From contig OZ245818.1 in assembly GCA_965228435.1 (NCBI GenBank), forward strand, positions 124,001-188,000: DNA of 64,000 nucleotides. Reading direction: 5' to 3'. This stretch comes from Hoeflea_A sp965228435 (lineage in GTDB: Bacteria; Pseudomonadota; Alphaproteobacteria; Rhizobiales; Rhizobiaceae). A program made the position numbers and the translations under genes. How positions within the stretch are numbered: the first letter of the stretch is position 1; every line of letters starts with the position of its first letter. The notes beneath the pieces are model-generated. The model saw only the letters and a program-made list of their open reading frames with translations, had not been told where the DNA came from and searched no databases. Of the stretch, positions 33,924 to 42,507 are shown piece after piece.

Positions 33924-34883
33924 GTGAAGAACATGACAAAATCCGTCATCAGCCATCAGTCCGGGCCATTCTCGGTTGTTTCCATGGGGCTCCCGGGTGA
34001 TCACGAGGGGAAGACCGCAACACGGGTGTTTTTCGTCCGCGGCGCCGACAAAATCGCGCTGATCGACAGCGGGCTTTACGGCGGACTGAGTGATCTGCAG
34101 CAGGCGTTCGACGAACTTGGCATCGCTTATGGCGACCTCGATCTGCTTCTGCTGACCCACGAACACATGGATCACGTCGGCAACAATGGATGGTTGAAAG
34201 CTGAAACCGGATGCACCATCATCGGGCACGAAGCGCGTGCCGACCGGGTCGCCGACAACATGCTGAATGCCAAGGCGATCGTGCATGCGTTTCCAGAGGG
34301 CGAGCACTTTTCCCTGGAGGAGGAGTATCTCGACTGGATGGGGCCGACCGAGGGGCCGATTGAGCGCTTCGCAAAAGACGGAGACATCGTCGACCTTGGT
34401 GGCGGTGTGGAACTGGAGGTCGTCGAGGTGCTGGGACACTCCATGGCCGAGATTGGCTTTTTCGAGCGTTCGACCCGGACACTGGTGATCGCCGATCCGC
34501 TGTTGCCGCCGTTCAACCCGGTGCTCTACCTCTATGAGGAGCCAAACGTCATGCGTGCAACATTCGATAAGATTGAGCGTTTTCTCTCCGAACGGGATGT
34601 GCAGGCTGTTCTTTTTGCTCACGACGATGTCAAGACGGCGGCCGAGACCGTCGAACTGGTCAAAGATTGCCGGCGGCGGGTGGACAAGGTCGAAGTGTCG
34701 ATGATCACTCACATGAAAGCCAATCCCGGTATCTCCTTCGCCGCATTGCGGGATAAATGCTGCGACGATCAAAACATGGTGCGGGAGTGGCGGGCGCTTG
34801 TCTCGATCGACGCGAGCCTGAGGGATTTCGTGGCCAAGGGGTTGGCCGAGAAGCGCGATGGCGGCTGGCACTATGTCGGCTGA
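33924..34883 (+). CDS. MBL-fold metallo-hydrolase
   Basis: The 319-residue protein (GTG at 33924 following GAGGGG, or ATG at 33933) has the zinc motif LLLTHEHMDHVGNNGWL, GHSMAEIGFFERSTRTLVIADPL and AHDDVKTA near the C-terminus. It is not of the ETHE1 type. In operons with CoA-transferase, hydratase and dehydrogenase, such proteins may hydrolyse an acyl-CoA or lactone, but I cannot assign the reaction. It starts right after the hydratase stop, and its 3' end overlaps the next gene. Confidence 0.85.
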   Translation: MKNMTKSVISHQSGPFSVVSMGLPGDHEGKTATRVFFVRGADKIALIDSGLYGGLSDLQQAFDELGIAYGDLDLLLLTHEHMDHVGNNGWLKAETGCTIIGHEARADRVADNMLNAKAIVHAFPEGEHFSLEEEYLDWMGPTEGPIERFAKDGDIVDLGGGVELEVVEVLGHSMAEIGFFERSTRTLVIADPLLPPFNPVLYLYEEPNVMRATFDKIERFLSERDVQAVLFAHDDVKTAAETVELVKDCRRRVDKVEVSMITHMKANPGISFAALRDKCCDDQNMVREWRALVSIDASLRDFVAKGLAEKRDGGWHYVG

Positions 34884-35829
34884 CCTGCCCGTTTGCACGG
34901 TCATAGGGCCGGGCACCATGGGCGCGCAGATTGCGCTCTCGCTGGCTTTGGGCGGAGCAATGGTGCGGCTATGGGGGCGAAGAGCAGAAACCTTGCCGCC
35001 GGCGCTGGAACGATGTAGAGACGGCTTCGATTTTCTGGCCGCGGAGGGATTGGCTGATCCTTCTGAGCGCGCCCAGGTCCTGGCGCGGATTGCGCCGATC
35101 CCGGCGTTGCGGGATGCCGTATCGGGCGCGGGTTTCGTGATCGAGGCCGCATCCGAGGACATCGCCATCAAGCGGGGCCTGCTAGCGCAGGCGGAAGCGA
35201 CCGCCAGTGCGGATGCGATCCTGTCCTCCACCACATCCGCCCTCTCCGCAAGCGCCATCCAGTCGGCGCTGACGCGGCCGGAGAACTTCTGTGTTGCCCA
35301 CTACGCGCAGCCGGCCCATCTGGTCGAACTTGTGGAGGTCGTGCCGGGCGCCAAAAGCAGTGAGGAAGCGATCAAGCTCACCACCGACATCCTGCTCGCG
35401 ACCGGCAAAACACCAGTTCTGTGCCCCGATATTCCTGGCTTTCTGTGGGCGCGCATTCAGCACGCGGTCTTGCGTGAATTTGCTTCGCTGGTCGGCAAGG
35501 GTCTGGTTACGCCACAGGCCTGCGATACAATCCTCAAGGTCGGATATGCCAGCCGCTTGCCCGCCATGGGCGCTTTCGAGCATGCTGATCTGGCGGGGCT
35601 GGATCTGATTAACTCCGATGCGGCCAAAACCGTCTGGGCGGATCTGTCCAACGTCACCGATCCTGGTGAGACGCCGGTGGGTGCGCTTTTCGAGAAGGGT
35701 GACCTGGGTATGAAATCCGGCAAGGGGTTCTACGATTGGAACAAACGTGACCCGGAGGCCTTCAAGGCCGACCGCGACACCGAGATCATTCGACGTGTGA
35801 AGATCAACCGCGGGGGCGTGGTGCGTTGA
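34873..35829 (+). CDS. 3-hydroxyacyl-CoA dehydrogenase family protein
   Basis: The 318-residue protein begins MSADLPVCTVIGPGTMGAQIALSLALGGAMVRLWGRR, an NAD-binding GxGxxG Rossmann fold, and contains GFVIEAASEDIAIKRGLLAQAEATASADAILSSTTSALS and ENFCVAHYAQPAHLVELVEVVPG, as in 3-hydroxybutyryl-CoA / L-carnitine dehydrogenases. GVLFEKGDLGMKSGKGFYDW-type C-terminal signature is visible (GALFEKGDLGMKSGKGFYDW). An ATG at 34858 in the same frame is an alternative start. It probably oxidises the hydroxyacyl-CoA formed by the hydratase. A 106-bp gap follows before the sulfatase-modifying factor gene. Confidence 0.92.
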   Translation: MSADLPVCTVIGPGTMGAQIALSLALGGAMVRLWGRRAETLPPALERCRDGFDFLAAEGLADPSERAQVLARIAPIPALRDAVSGAGFVIEAASEDIAIKRGLLAQAEATASADAILSSTTSALSASAIQSALTRPENFCVAHYAQPAHLVELVEVVPGAKSSEEAIKLTTDILLATGKTPVLCPDIPGFLWARIQHAVLREFASLVGKGLVTPQACDTILKVGYASRLPAMGAFEHADLAGLDLINSDAAKTVWADLSNVTDPGETPVGALFEKGDLGMKSGKGFYDWNKRDPEAFKADRDTEIIRRVKINRGGVVR

Positions 35830-35935
35830 CTGTGCCCGGATAAATCAACGTGAAGCTGAACTTAACGCTGGGCGCGAAAACGCCTCCTAAAAAGGTCCGG
35901 AGCCAAACTGCGGCGGGACTGAGACAGATCGTGAG

Positions 35936-36910
35936 ATGACGACCTGTGACTGCAACCCGACGCCCGAAGGTCTCACGGTTCGCCCGCGCGGTTTGAATTG
36001 GCTTTCATCACGAGAATCCGTTGCAACAGCGCAGCAATCTACAATTCGCGTTCCCGGCGGACAGTCGCTGCTTGGAACCGGCCGACCCGTTCTGACGGCC
36101 GACGGCGAAGGTCCCCTGAGAAAGGTCAGGGTCAAACCGTTCCGCATCGATCCAACCGCCGTCACCAACGCGCGATTCGAAGACTTCGTTTCCGCGACCG
36201 GATATCAAACCGACGCCGAGAAGCTGGGATCCTCCTTTGTGTTCCAGAACTTCCTGCCTGCCGCGGAGCGTGAGAAACCAAGGGTAGCGGCTGCGCCGTG
36301 GTGGTGCGAGGTGCAGGGTGCCTGTTGGCGCGAGCCCTTTGGTCCGGGCAGCGCCGACCTGCGCGAGCCGGGCCATCCGGTGGTTCATATCTCCTGGCAC
36401 GATGCCTGTGCATATGCGTCCTGGGCGGGTGGCCGGCTGCCGAGCGAAGTCGAATGGGAGCACGCCGCCCGGGGTGGCCTAGGCGATGTGCGATTTCCCT
36501 GGGGTGATGAGGAACCCGATGATATCGGCCATTTTCCGTGCAACATCTGGCAAGGGCCATTTCCTGACAAAGACCTGGGGCTCGACGGATCTGTGGGACT
36601 GGCTCCGGCACAGTCATTTGCACCGAACGGATATGGCCTGTTCAACATGGTCGGCAACACGTGGGAATGGACTTCGGAGCCATTCAAGGTCCGGTCGCTG
36701 AAGAAATCTGCCCGGGACGTTCAGGCTGGCATGCGTGGGTACAAGCTGGTCAAGGGCGGCTCGTTTCTGTGCCATGCCAGCTATTGCTACCGATACAGGA
36801 TCGCAGCACGAAGCGGCTCTTCGCCCGACAGCTCAACGTCGCATACCGGTGTACGGCTCGTCTACGATGTCGACCCGAGCGTATCCGGCACGGGCTTCTC
36901 GGGACATTAG
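35936..36910 (+). CDS. Formylglycine-generating enzyme (sulfatase-modifying factor)
   Basis: The 324-residue protein matches the FGE-sulfatase family: PGGQSLLGTG near the start, FRIDPTAVTNARFEDFV, HPVVHISWHDACAYASWAGGRLPSEVEWEHAARGGL, NGYGLFNMVGNTWEWTSEPF and KGGSFLCHASYCYRYRIAARSGSSPDSSTSHTGVRLV. The Cys pair in SFLCHASYC corresponds to the redox-active pair of FGE. It converts the Cys of C-x-P-x-R in a sulfatase to formylglycine. A sulfatase with that motif is encoded 4 kb downstream, so the two should work together. No leader peptide, so both act in the cytoplasm. It converges with the second LacI gene 2 bp away. Confidence 0.94.
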   Translation: MTTCDCNPTPEGLTVRPRGLNWLSSRESVATAQQSTIRVPGGQSLLGTGRPVLTADGEGPLRKVRVKPFRIDPTAVTNARFEDFVSATGYQTDAEKLGSSFVFQNFLPAAEREKPRVAAAPWWCEVQGACWREPFGPGSADLREPGHPVVHISWHDACAYASWAGGRLPSEVEWEHAARGGLGDVRFPWGDEEPDDIGHFPCNIWQGPFPDKDLGLDGSVGLAPAQSFAPNGYGLFNMVGNTWEWTSEPFKVRSLKKSARDVQAGMRGYKLVKGGSFLCHASYCYRYRIAARSGSSPDSSTSHTGVRLVYDVDPSVSGTGFSGH

Positions 36911-36912
36911 GA

Positions 36913-37923
36913 TCATGTTGTTTCGCCAATGACGAGATCGAAGGGAAACTCCCTTATCTTGGGCATTTTCTGACCTACGAGCAGATTTAGGATGGTGCGT
37001 GCAGCAGTGCGCCCCACACTTTGGCGGGGGAAATCTATTGTTGTCAGCTTTTGGCCGAGCGATTGCCCGATTTCCATACCACCAAAACCGGCAATCGCGA
37101 CGTCTCCGGGCACCTGCCACCCCATTTTCATCGACAGGAGATATCCGCCTGCGGCCATCAAATCATTACCAAAGATGACGACATCGATGTCGGGCCGCGC
37201 CGCGCGCAGTTTTCGCAGTCCCTGAGTTCCATCCTCGACGCCCGGCGGAGCATTGTACCAACTCGGGGCAAAGAGCTCGATCCCCGCTTGCGAAAGAACG
37301 GTCTGGACGCCCTCAAATCGGGCCGATGCAGCAAACTCCATTCCGTGCCATCCCAGAAATCCGAAACGCTTGTAACCACGGGAGATCAGATGCCGAACCA
37401 GCTCAGCACCGGCTTCGAAGTGGTTGAAGCCCACGCAATGATCGATGGGTTCGCCCGCAAGCTGCATGATTTCCACAACCGGTGCCGGTGACACGGAAAG
37501 CAACCTGGCAGCACGGTCCGTGTGAACGAAGTCATTGACAATCATCCCCGCCGCATTCCAGGACAGCATCGATTCAATCAGCCGCTCCTCCCGGTCCGGA
37601 TCGTAGTCCGTGATCCCGATGACCGGGTTGTAACCCGCCTTTTCCAGTTCGAGTGCAATGCCCGCAGCAACGTCCGGGAATATGCCGACGGTGATCGACG
37701 GCAGGACGACACCAACCTGATTGGACCGGGAGTTCGCAAGGGATCCCGCCAGCCGGTTCGGAACGTAACCCATCTCGGCAACAGCCTTGAGGACTTTTTC
37801 GCGTGTCTTGCTGTTGACAACGCCTCTGCCTGCCAGAACGCGCGAGACGGTCATGTCAGATAAGCCGATAGCCCTAGCAACATCCCTTTGTGTCAGTCTT
37901 TTTTGGCCCTTGGCCAAACACAT
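36913..37923 (-). CDS. LacI family transcriptional regulator (sulfatase/TTT cluster)
   Basis: The ATG at 37923 gives 336 residues (MCLAKGQKRLTQRDVARAIGLSDMTVSRVLAGRGVVNSKTREKV, helix-turn-helix first). A TTG two codons on, 7 nt after GGGAG, is an alternative start. The effector domain has NRLAGSLANSRSNQVGVVLPSITVGIFPDVAAGIALELEKAGYNPVIGITDYD and resembles GntR/IdnR-type LacI repressors of sugar acids. It is divergent from the TctC gene, and the inverted repeat at 37932-37957 lies between the two starts. It is the likely local repressor of the transporter-sulfatase operon. Confidence 0.92.
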   Translation of the reverse strand: MCLAKGQKRLTQRDVARAIGLSDMTVSRVLAGRGVVNSKTREKVLKAVAEMGYVPNRLAGSLANSRSNQVGVVLPSITVGIFPDVAAGIALELEKAGYNPVIGITDYDPDREERLIESMLSWNAAGMIVNDFVHTDRAARLLSVSPAPVVEIMQLAGEPIDHCVGFNHFEAGAELVRHLISRGYKRFGFLGWHGMEFAASARFEGVQTVLSQAGIELFAPSWYNAPPGVEDGTQGLRKLRAARPDIDVVIFGNDLMAAGGYLLSMKMGWQVPGDVAIAGFGGMEIGQSLGQKLTTIDFPRQSVGRTAARTILNLLVGQKMPKIREFPFDLVIGETT

Positions 37924-37931
37924 TACTCCCA

Positions 37932-37957
37932 ATTGTTGACGTCAGACAATCAACAAT
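37932..37957. promoter_or_regulatory. Inverted repeat in LacI-TctC divergent promoter
   Basis: ATTGTTGA and TCAACAAT are perfect 8-bp inverted arms separated by 10 bp that include TGACGTCA. It abuts the LacI start and lies about 60 bp upstream of the TctC start. It differs from the TGGTAAA operators of the other LacI gene, so the two regulators probably have separate targets. Confidence 0.5.
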
Positions 37958-38017
37958 AGCCACGTATTTTCTGTCAAGTTAAGCTGCCCCTGAAACCAAA
38001 TATTTCGGGAGGAATAC

Positions 38018-38965
38018 ATGATGAATTCGGTCCTAAAGACCCTGTGTTCAGCGGCCGCTTTGACAATCTGTACGGTTGGGGCTGCTTGGGCAGATTATCC
38101 CGATCGCACCATTTCGTTGATGGTGCCATTCGCAGCCGGTGGAGGAGCAGACGTCCCGGCACGTTTCATCGCTGAGGAGCTGGAGAAGGAGCTTGGTCAA
38201 TCTGTTGTCGTGAGCAATGTGACTGGAGCGGGCGGCACGGTCGGCGCGACACAGCTTTCGACGGCAACCGCCGACGGGTACAGCCTCGGCTTTATGCCCG
38301 TCGGCACCACAACGACCCAGCCGCATCTGCGCGGCACCAGCTATGGCGTCGACAGCTTCATTCCAATCTGCATGGTGGCCTCCGGCCCGTTTTATCTGGT
38401 GGTCGATGCGGACAGCGAATTCAAGTCCTGGGAAGACCTGGAAACCAAGGCCAAGGGTGACGGCATAACATTTACCGGCGCGGCTCCCGGTTCGTTGGCT
38501 CACGTTACTTCGGTCGCGCTCGGTGCCATGTGGGGCGTCGACGTTGGTTACCTGCCTACAAAGGGTGGCGGTGATGCAATGAACGAACTCAAAGGCGGGC
38601 GCGCCGATGCAACAGCATGGTTCTCCGACTTTGACGTCCGCTTCGGCCTGAACGCTTTGGCCATCTTCGCGCCCGAACGGTCTGAGATCCATCCTGATGT
38701 TCCGACATCCGGCGATAAGGGTCATCCCGCGGACATCGCCGTCTGGATGGGGATATTTGCACCAGCCGGCACCCCGGACGATGTCGTGGCCAGACTCGAT
38801 GCGGCCTGTGAGAAAGCCATCTCCTCTGAGGGATTCACGGCGAATATGGAAAAGGCCAACCGTGAAATCCGCCACATGAACACCGGCGAGTTCAGCACCT
38901 TTTTTCGAAAGGCATTTGAACAGAACGGCGAGCTTCTCAAGAACGCCGGCCTGGTAAAGAACTGA
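38018..38965 (+). CDS. tctC: Tripartite tricarboxylate transporter substrate-binding protein (TctC)
   Basis: The 315-residue protein has a strong ribosome site (GGGAGGA), a signal peptide (MMNSVLKTLCSAAALTICTVGAAWA) and the TctC/Bug fold: YPDRTISLMVPFAAGGGADVPARFIAEELEKELGQSVVVSNVTGAGGTVGATQLSTATADGY and VGYLPTKGGGDAMNELKGGRADA. It binds a carboxylate in the periplasm for TctAB. It is followed by an 11-bp stem hairpin before tctB, so the binding protein is probably made in excess. The ligand is probably a sulfated carboxylate, judging from the sulfatase in the same operon. Confidence 0.94.
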   Translation: MMNSVLKTLCSAAALTICTVGAAWADYPDRTISLMVPFAAGGGADVPARFIAEELEKELGQSVVVSNVTGAGGTVGATQLSTATADGYSLGFMPVGTTTTQPHLRGTSYGVDSFIPICMVASGPFYLVVDADSEFKSWEDLETKAKGDGITFTGAAPGSLAHVTSVALGAMWGVDVGYLPTKGGGDAMNELKGGRADATAWFSDFDVRFGLNALAIFAPERSEIHPDVPTSGDKGHPADIAVWMGIFAPAGTPDDVVARLDAACEKAISSEGFTANMEKANREIRHMNTGEFSTFFRKAFEQNGELLKNAGLVKN

Positions 38966-38978
38966 TACTTCACTCCCT

Positions 38979-39006
38979 GCCCCCGCATGTACCGACATGC
39001 GGGGGC
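38979..39006 (+). terminator. Attenuator/stabilising hairpin between tctC and tctB
   Basis: GCCCCCGCATG and CATGCGGGGGC form a perfect 11-bp stem with loop TACCGA, 13 bp after the tctC stop. No T-run follows, so partial read-through or 3'-end protection of the tctC message is likely. Confidence 0.7.
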
Positions 39007-39055
39007 GCCGCGGATTGAAATCACGGTACCGAGCCAAGTTGGCCGGAGGTGAAAA

Positions 39056-39511
39056 ATGCGCACGCTCGACCTGACAATTTCCGCGGTGTTTTTCGCCACA
39101 TCAATCGTATTTCTCGTTCTGACATTTTCCGACGACTTCAATGTGCCGACCTTTGGTGGGGATGTCGGACCCGCATTCGCACCGCGCGGTTATCTGATCA
39201 TTGCGATCATCCTGTCCGCAATTGTCTTCATCAACGGGCTGGGCTCAGGGGATTCGGAAGCAGTCGGGCAGACTCTGGGCCGGATGGTGCTGGTCACATC
39301 TATCGGCTTCGTAACCGGACTGGCCATGCTTTATGTCGGATTCCTTTTCGCTGCCATCCCGGGCTTCTTCTGTTTTTGCTTTGCTTTCGGATACAGGCGG
39401 ATCGGCGTTCTATTGATACTGAGTGTTGCCGCACCGCTGTTGATTTGGTGGGTCTTCACCTTTGGATTTGAGCTCTGGCTGCCTCGCTCACCATGGTTCG
39501 GGAGCTTCTGA
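39056..39511 (+). CDS. tctB: Tripartite tricarboxylate transporter small membrane subunit (TctB)
   Basis: The 151-residue protein has four hydrophobic segments (LTISAVFFATSIVFLVLTF near the N-terminus, YLIIAIILSAIVFINGL, the RMVLVTSIGFVTGLAMLYVGFLFAAIPGFFCFCFAFGY pair and VLLILSVAAPLLIWWVFTFGFELWL) and an intervening polar loop, as in TctB proteins. It forms the membrane complex with TctA, encoded 3 nt downstream. Confidence 0.9.
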   Translation: MRTLDLTISAVFFATSIVFLVLTFSDDFNVPTFGGDVGPAFAPRGYLIIAIILSAIVFINGLGSGDSEAVGQTLGRMVLVTSIGFVTGLAMLYVGFLFAAIPGFFCFCFAFGYRRIGVLLILSVAAPLLIWWVFTFGFELWLPRSPWFGSF

Positions 39512-39514
39512 ACC

Positions 39515-41011
39515 ATGGATCTGTTCTTGTCCGCCTTGGGGCTTTTCAACTCCCCAACCGTCTTCGTGGCTCTGCTGATCGGCGGGATCTGGGGCACCAT
39601 AGCGGGCGTGCTTCCAGGAATGGGCACGGTTGCAGCACTGATCATCGCCCTGCCCTTCACCTTCGCGATGCCAACCGAGAGCGCGATGGCTCTTTTCATG
39701 GCCATCTATGTGACCTCCGTCTATGGCGGATCGATCTCGGCAATCCTGATCAACACACCGGGAACGCCGCAGTCGGCCGCGACGGTCCTCGACGGCTATC
39801 CGATGGCGCAGGCCGGCAAGGCGGATCTCGCCATTGGCTGGGCGACGCTGGCTTCTTTCATCGGCGGAATTTTCTCCTTGATCATCCTGATCATCGCAGC
39901 CCCTGCGCTGGCGCGCGTATCGGTGGCCTTCGGTCCCTCGGCCATCTTTGCAATCGTTCTGTTTGCGCTGACCTGCATCGCCTGGCTGTCCTCGGGCAGC
40001 ATGGCCAAGGGTCTGCTCGGCGGTGTGCTAGGGCTGTTTTTGACGACCGTCGGACAGGACAACTATACCGGCATGACCCGTTTCAGCTTCGGCTCCGACA
40101 TCATGCGTGGAGGATTCACGCTCATTCCGATCCTCATCGGGCTCTTCGCCCTTTCCGAGGTCTATCACAGGGCGCTTCTGCAGGGTGCCAATCGCACCGG
40201 AACCGAGATGAACGTTGGCTTCCGGCTCCCGCCGTTGTCGGATGTCATTGCGCGGTGGAAGGAACTGCTTCGCGCCTGCTCCATCGGGACATTTATCGGC
40301 ATCTTGCCAGGCACAGGTGCCATGGCAGCCACATTTGTCAGCTATTCCGCCGCCAAACGGTTTTCGCCCAACAGGGACAAGTTGGGCACGGGCGAACCCG
40401 ACGGGCTTATTGCTTCTGAAGCATCCAACAATGCCGTCACCGGCGGTGCGCTGATCCCGACGATGGCCTTGGGTATTCCCGGGGACGGCGGGACGCTCGT
40501 CCTGCTGGGCGTTCTGACCATCAAGGGGATCGTGCCGGGCTTTGATCTGGTCAACAACAATCCACACATACTCACAGCCGCATTCATGATGGTTCTGCTG
40601 GCGAACATCATCATGTTTGGCACGGGCATGCTCAGCGCCCGGCTGTTCGAGCGGCTTTTGCGCGTGCCCGAGCCGATCCTGATGGGACTGATCCTGTTGT
40701 TCTCGCTGGTCGGCGCCTTCGTGGTGCGGGGAAATCCCGTCGATCTTATCGTCTGCGTTGTCGCCGGAGCGGTCGGAGTTCTGCTGCGCTTGGCAAAGTA
40801 CCCGATTGCACCGATAGTCATCGGTGTCGCGCTCGGCTTCATCTTTGAGGAGAAACTGCGTCAGGGCCTGATCGCCAGCAAGGGCAGTCTGTGGACCTTC
40901 GTCACAGACCCAATCGCTCTGCCCATTTTTGCGCTAACCGCAGTTATCATAGTGGCAACGATCGTCAGTAATCTACGCCAGCCCCCAGAAACGAAAGCGT
41001 TGGAAGAATGA
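39515..41011 (+). CDS. tctA: Tripartite tricarboxylate transporter large membrane subunit (TctA)
   Basis: The 498-residue integral membrane protein has the TctA signatures GGIWGTIAGVLPGMGTVAALIIALPFTFAMPTESAMALFMAIYVTSVYGGSISAILINTPGTPQSAATVLDGYPMAQAGKADLAIGWA and FIGILPGTGAMAATFVSYSAAKRFSPNRDKLGTGEPDGLIASEASNNAVTGGALIPTMALGIPGDGGTLVLLG. It is the transport channel driven by an ion gradient. Its stop overlaps the sulfatase start by 4 nt, directly coupling uptake and desulfation. Confidence 0.94.
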   Translation: MDLFLSALGLFNSPTVFVALLIGGIWGTIAGVLPGMGTVAALIIALPFTFAMPTESAMALFMAIYVTSVYGGSISAILINTPGTPQSAATVLDGYPMAQAGKADLAIGWATLASFIGGIFSLIILIIAAPALARVSVAFGPSAIFAIVLFALTCIAWLSSGSMAKGLLGGVLGLFLTTVGQDNYTGMTRFSFGSDIMRGGFTLIPILIGLFALSEVYHRALLQGANRTGTEMNVGFRLPPLSDVIARWKELLRACSIGTFIGILPGTGAMAATFVSYSAAKRFSPNRDKLGTGEPDGLIASEASNNAVTGGALIPTMALGIPGDGGTLVLLGVLTIKGIVPGFDLVNNNPHILTAAFMMVLLANIIMFGTGMLSARLFERLLRVPEPILMGLILLFSLVGAFVVRGNPVDLIVCVVAGAVGVLLRLAKYPIAPIVIGVALGFIFEEKLRQGLIASKGSLWTFVTDPIALPIFALTAVIIVATIVSNLRQPPETKALEE

Positions 41012-42507
41012 CCAAGCCAAACGTCTTGCTGATCGTCACTGACCACTGGATGGCGGAGCTGCTTGGCTGCGCGGGCCATCCGGTCGTCCGCACGCCGACG
41101 CTTGATACGATCGCGCAATGCGGCACCCGCTTCACCAATGCCTATTCGGAGCATCCGGTCTGCATCCCGGCGCGGCGCAGCCTGATGACTGGCACATCGG
41201 CTCGCGAACACGGGGATCGTACCTTCCAGGCAAGGCTCGAAATGCCCGGGCATCTACCGACAGTTGCGCAAACCTTCCGGAACGCCGGATATCAGGCGCA
41301 GGGTGTAGGCAAGACCCACACCTATCCCCAGCGCGATCGGTTGGGTTTCGACGACATCCAGGTCGATGATGAGGGGCGTACACTTCACGGCGTCACCGAC
41401 GACTATGAGATCTTCCTTGGCGACAAGGGCTGGCTGGGCAAACAATTTGGTCACGGCATCTCCAACAATGGCTACGGAGCAACGACCTGGCACCTGCCTG
41501 AAGAGGCGCACGCGACAAATTGGGCAACTGAGACAATGTGCCGGATCATCCGTCGCAGGGATCCGAAACGGCCCGCATTCTGGTATCTGGGTTATCGCCA
41601 CCCTCACCCGCCTTTGGTGCCGCCGCAGCGGTTCTTGGAGTTTTACCGGGGCATCGACATGGACAAACCCGTTCGTGGTTCCTGGTGCGACAACGACGAC
41701 CCGCCACTGCTGCTGCAGGCATTTCAGAAACGCTACAATTTGACGGATATCGAAGCGGATTGGGCCAGGCGGCATTTTTATGCGCTCTGCACCCAGATCG
41801 ACCAGCAAATCGGCGCCGTGATCGGGACCATTCGCGAGGAAGGCATTCTCGATAATACGATCGTCATGTTCACCTCGGACCACGGCGAAAGCTTCGGCAA
41901 TCACGGCATCTGGGCAAAGCAGAATTTCTACGAAAGCTCAGCCAATATTCCGATGATCGTGATGGGACAGAAGAACGAAAGGCGCGTGGGAACTGGTGCG
42001 GTCGAGGACCGGCTCGTGTGTCTCGCCGATGTGATGCCGACCCTCCTGGATCTGGCCGGGATTGAAGTTCCTGAATCAGTTACCGGCCGCTCGATGTTTG
42101 GCGAGGCGCGCGACCATCTCTACGGCGAGTTCGGCGAAGGCGAGCTCAGCAGCCGCATGGTCCACGATGGGCGTTTCAAGCTGATCTACTACCCCGCGGG
42201 GAACCGACTCCAGTTGTTCGACCTCCAGGCCGATCCGAAGGAGCTGACAGACGTCTCAGCACAGCCGGATTGCGCAGGCAAGCTCGATGAACTCAAAGAC
42301 CGGCTCTGCAAGGAACTCTACGGCAGCGATCTGGAGTGGGTGACGGGGAATGATCTCAAAGGTTTGCCCAACCGCACCTATCGGCCGGCGCCCAATCGCG
42401 GATTGGGCCTGACTCGCGGCAATCAATGGCCGGTGCCGCCGATCAATCCGGACGGTCTGATGAACTTTTTTCCGGAATTGAATGACGACTTCGAGGTTCC
42501 GGAATGA
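41008..42507 (+). CDS. Cytoplasmic type I sulfatase with formylglycine motif
   Basis: The 499-residue protein starts MTKPNVLLIVTDHWMAELLG with no signal peptide. The formylglycine motif C-I-P-A-R begins at Cys52 (HPVCIPARRSLMTG), followed by HLPTVAQTFRNAGYQAQGVGKTH and the metal site TSDHGESFGNHGIWAK near residue 290. It hydrolyses a sulfate ester. Lack of a leader means the ester must be imported first, which the TctABC transporter encoded just upstream could do. Maturation requires the FGE encoded at 35936. Its stop overlaps the next SDR start (ATGA). Similar leaderless enzymes include choline-sulfatase-like members, but the substrate is not clear. Confidence 0.93.
   Translation: MTKPNVLLIVTDHWMAELLGCAGHPVVRTPTLDTIAQCGTRFTNAYSEHPVCIPARRSLMTGTSAREHGDRTFQARLEMPGHLPTVAQTFRNAGYQAQGVGKTHTYPQRDRLGFDDIQVDDEGRTLHGVTDDYEIFLGDKGWLGKQFGHGISNNGYGATTWHLPEEAHATNWATETMCRIIRRRDPKRPAFWYLGYRHPHPPLVPPQRFLEFYRGIDMDKPVRGSWCDNDDPPLLLQAFQKRYNLTDIEADWARRHFYALCTQIDQQIGAVIGTIREEGILDNTIVMFTSDHGESFGNHGIWAKQNFYESSANIPMIVMGQKNERRVGTGAVEDRLVCLADVMPTLLDLAGIEVPESVTGRSMFGEARDHLYGEFGEGELSSRMVHDGRFKLIYYPAGNRLQLFDLQADPKELTDVSAQPDCAGKLDELKDRLCKELYGSDLEWVTGNDLKGLPNRTYRPAPNRGLGLTRGNQWPVPPINPDGLMNFFPELNDDFEVPE

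Noticed and set aside
33816..35258. A 480-residue minus-strand open frame
   Set aside because: It is antisense to the hydratase, metallo-hydrolase and dehydrogenase genes, whose motifs are convincing; no family signature is seen on the minus strand.
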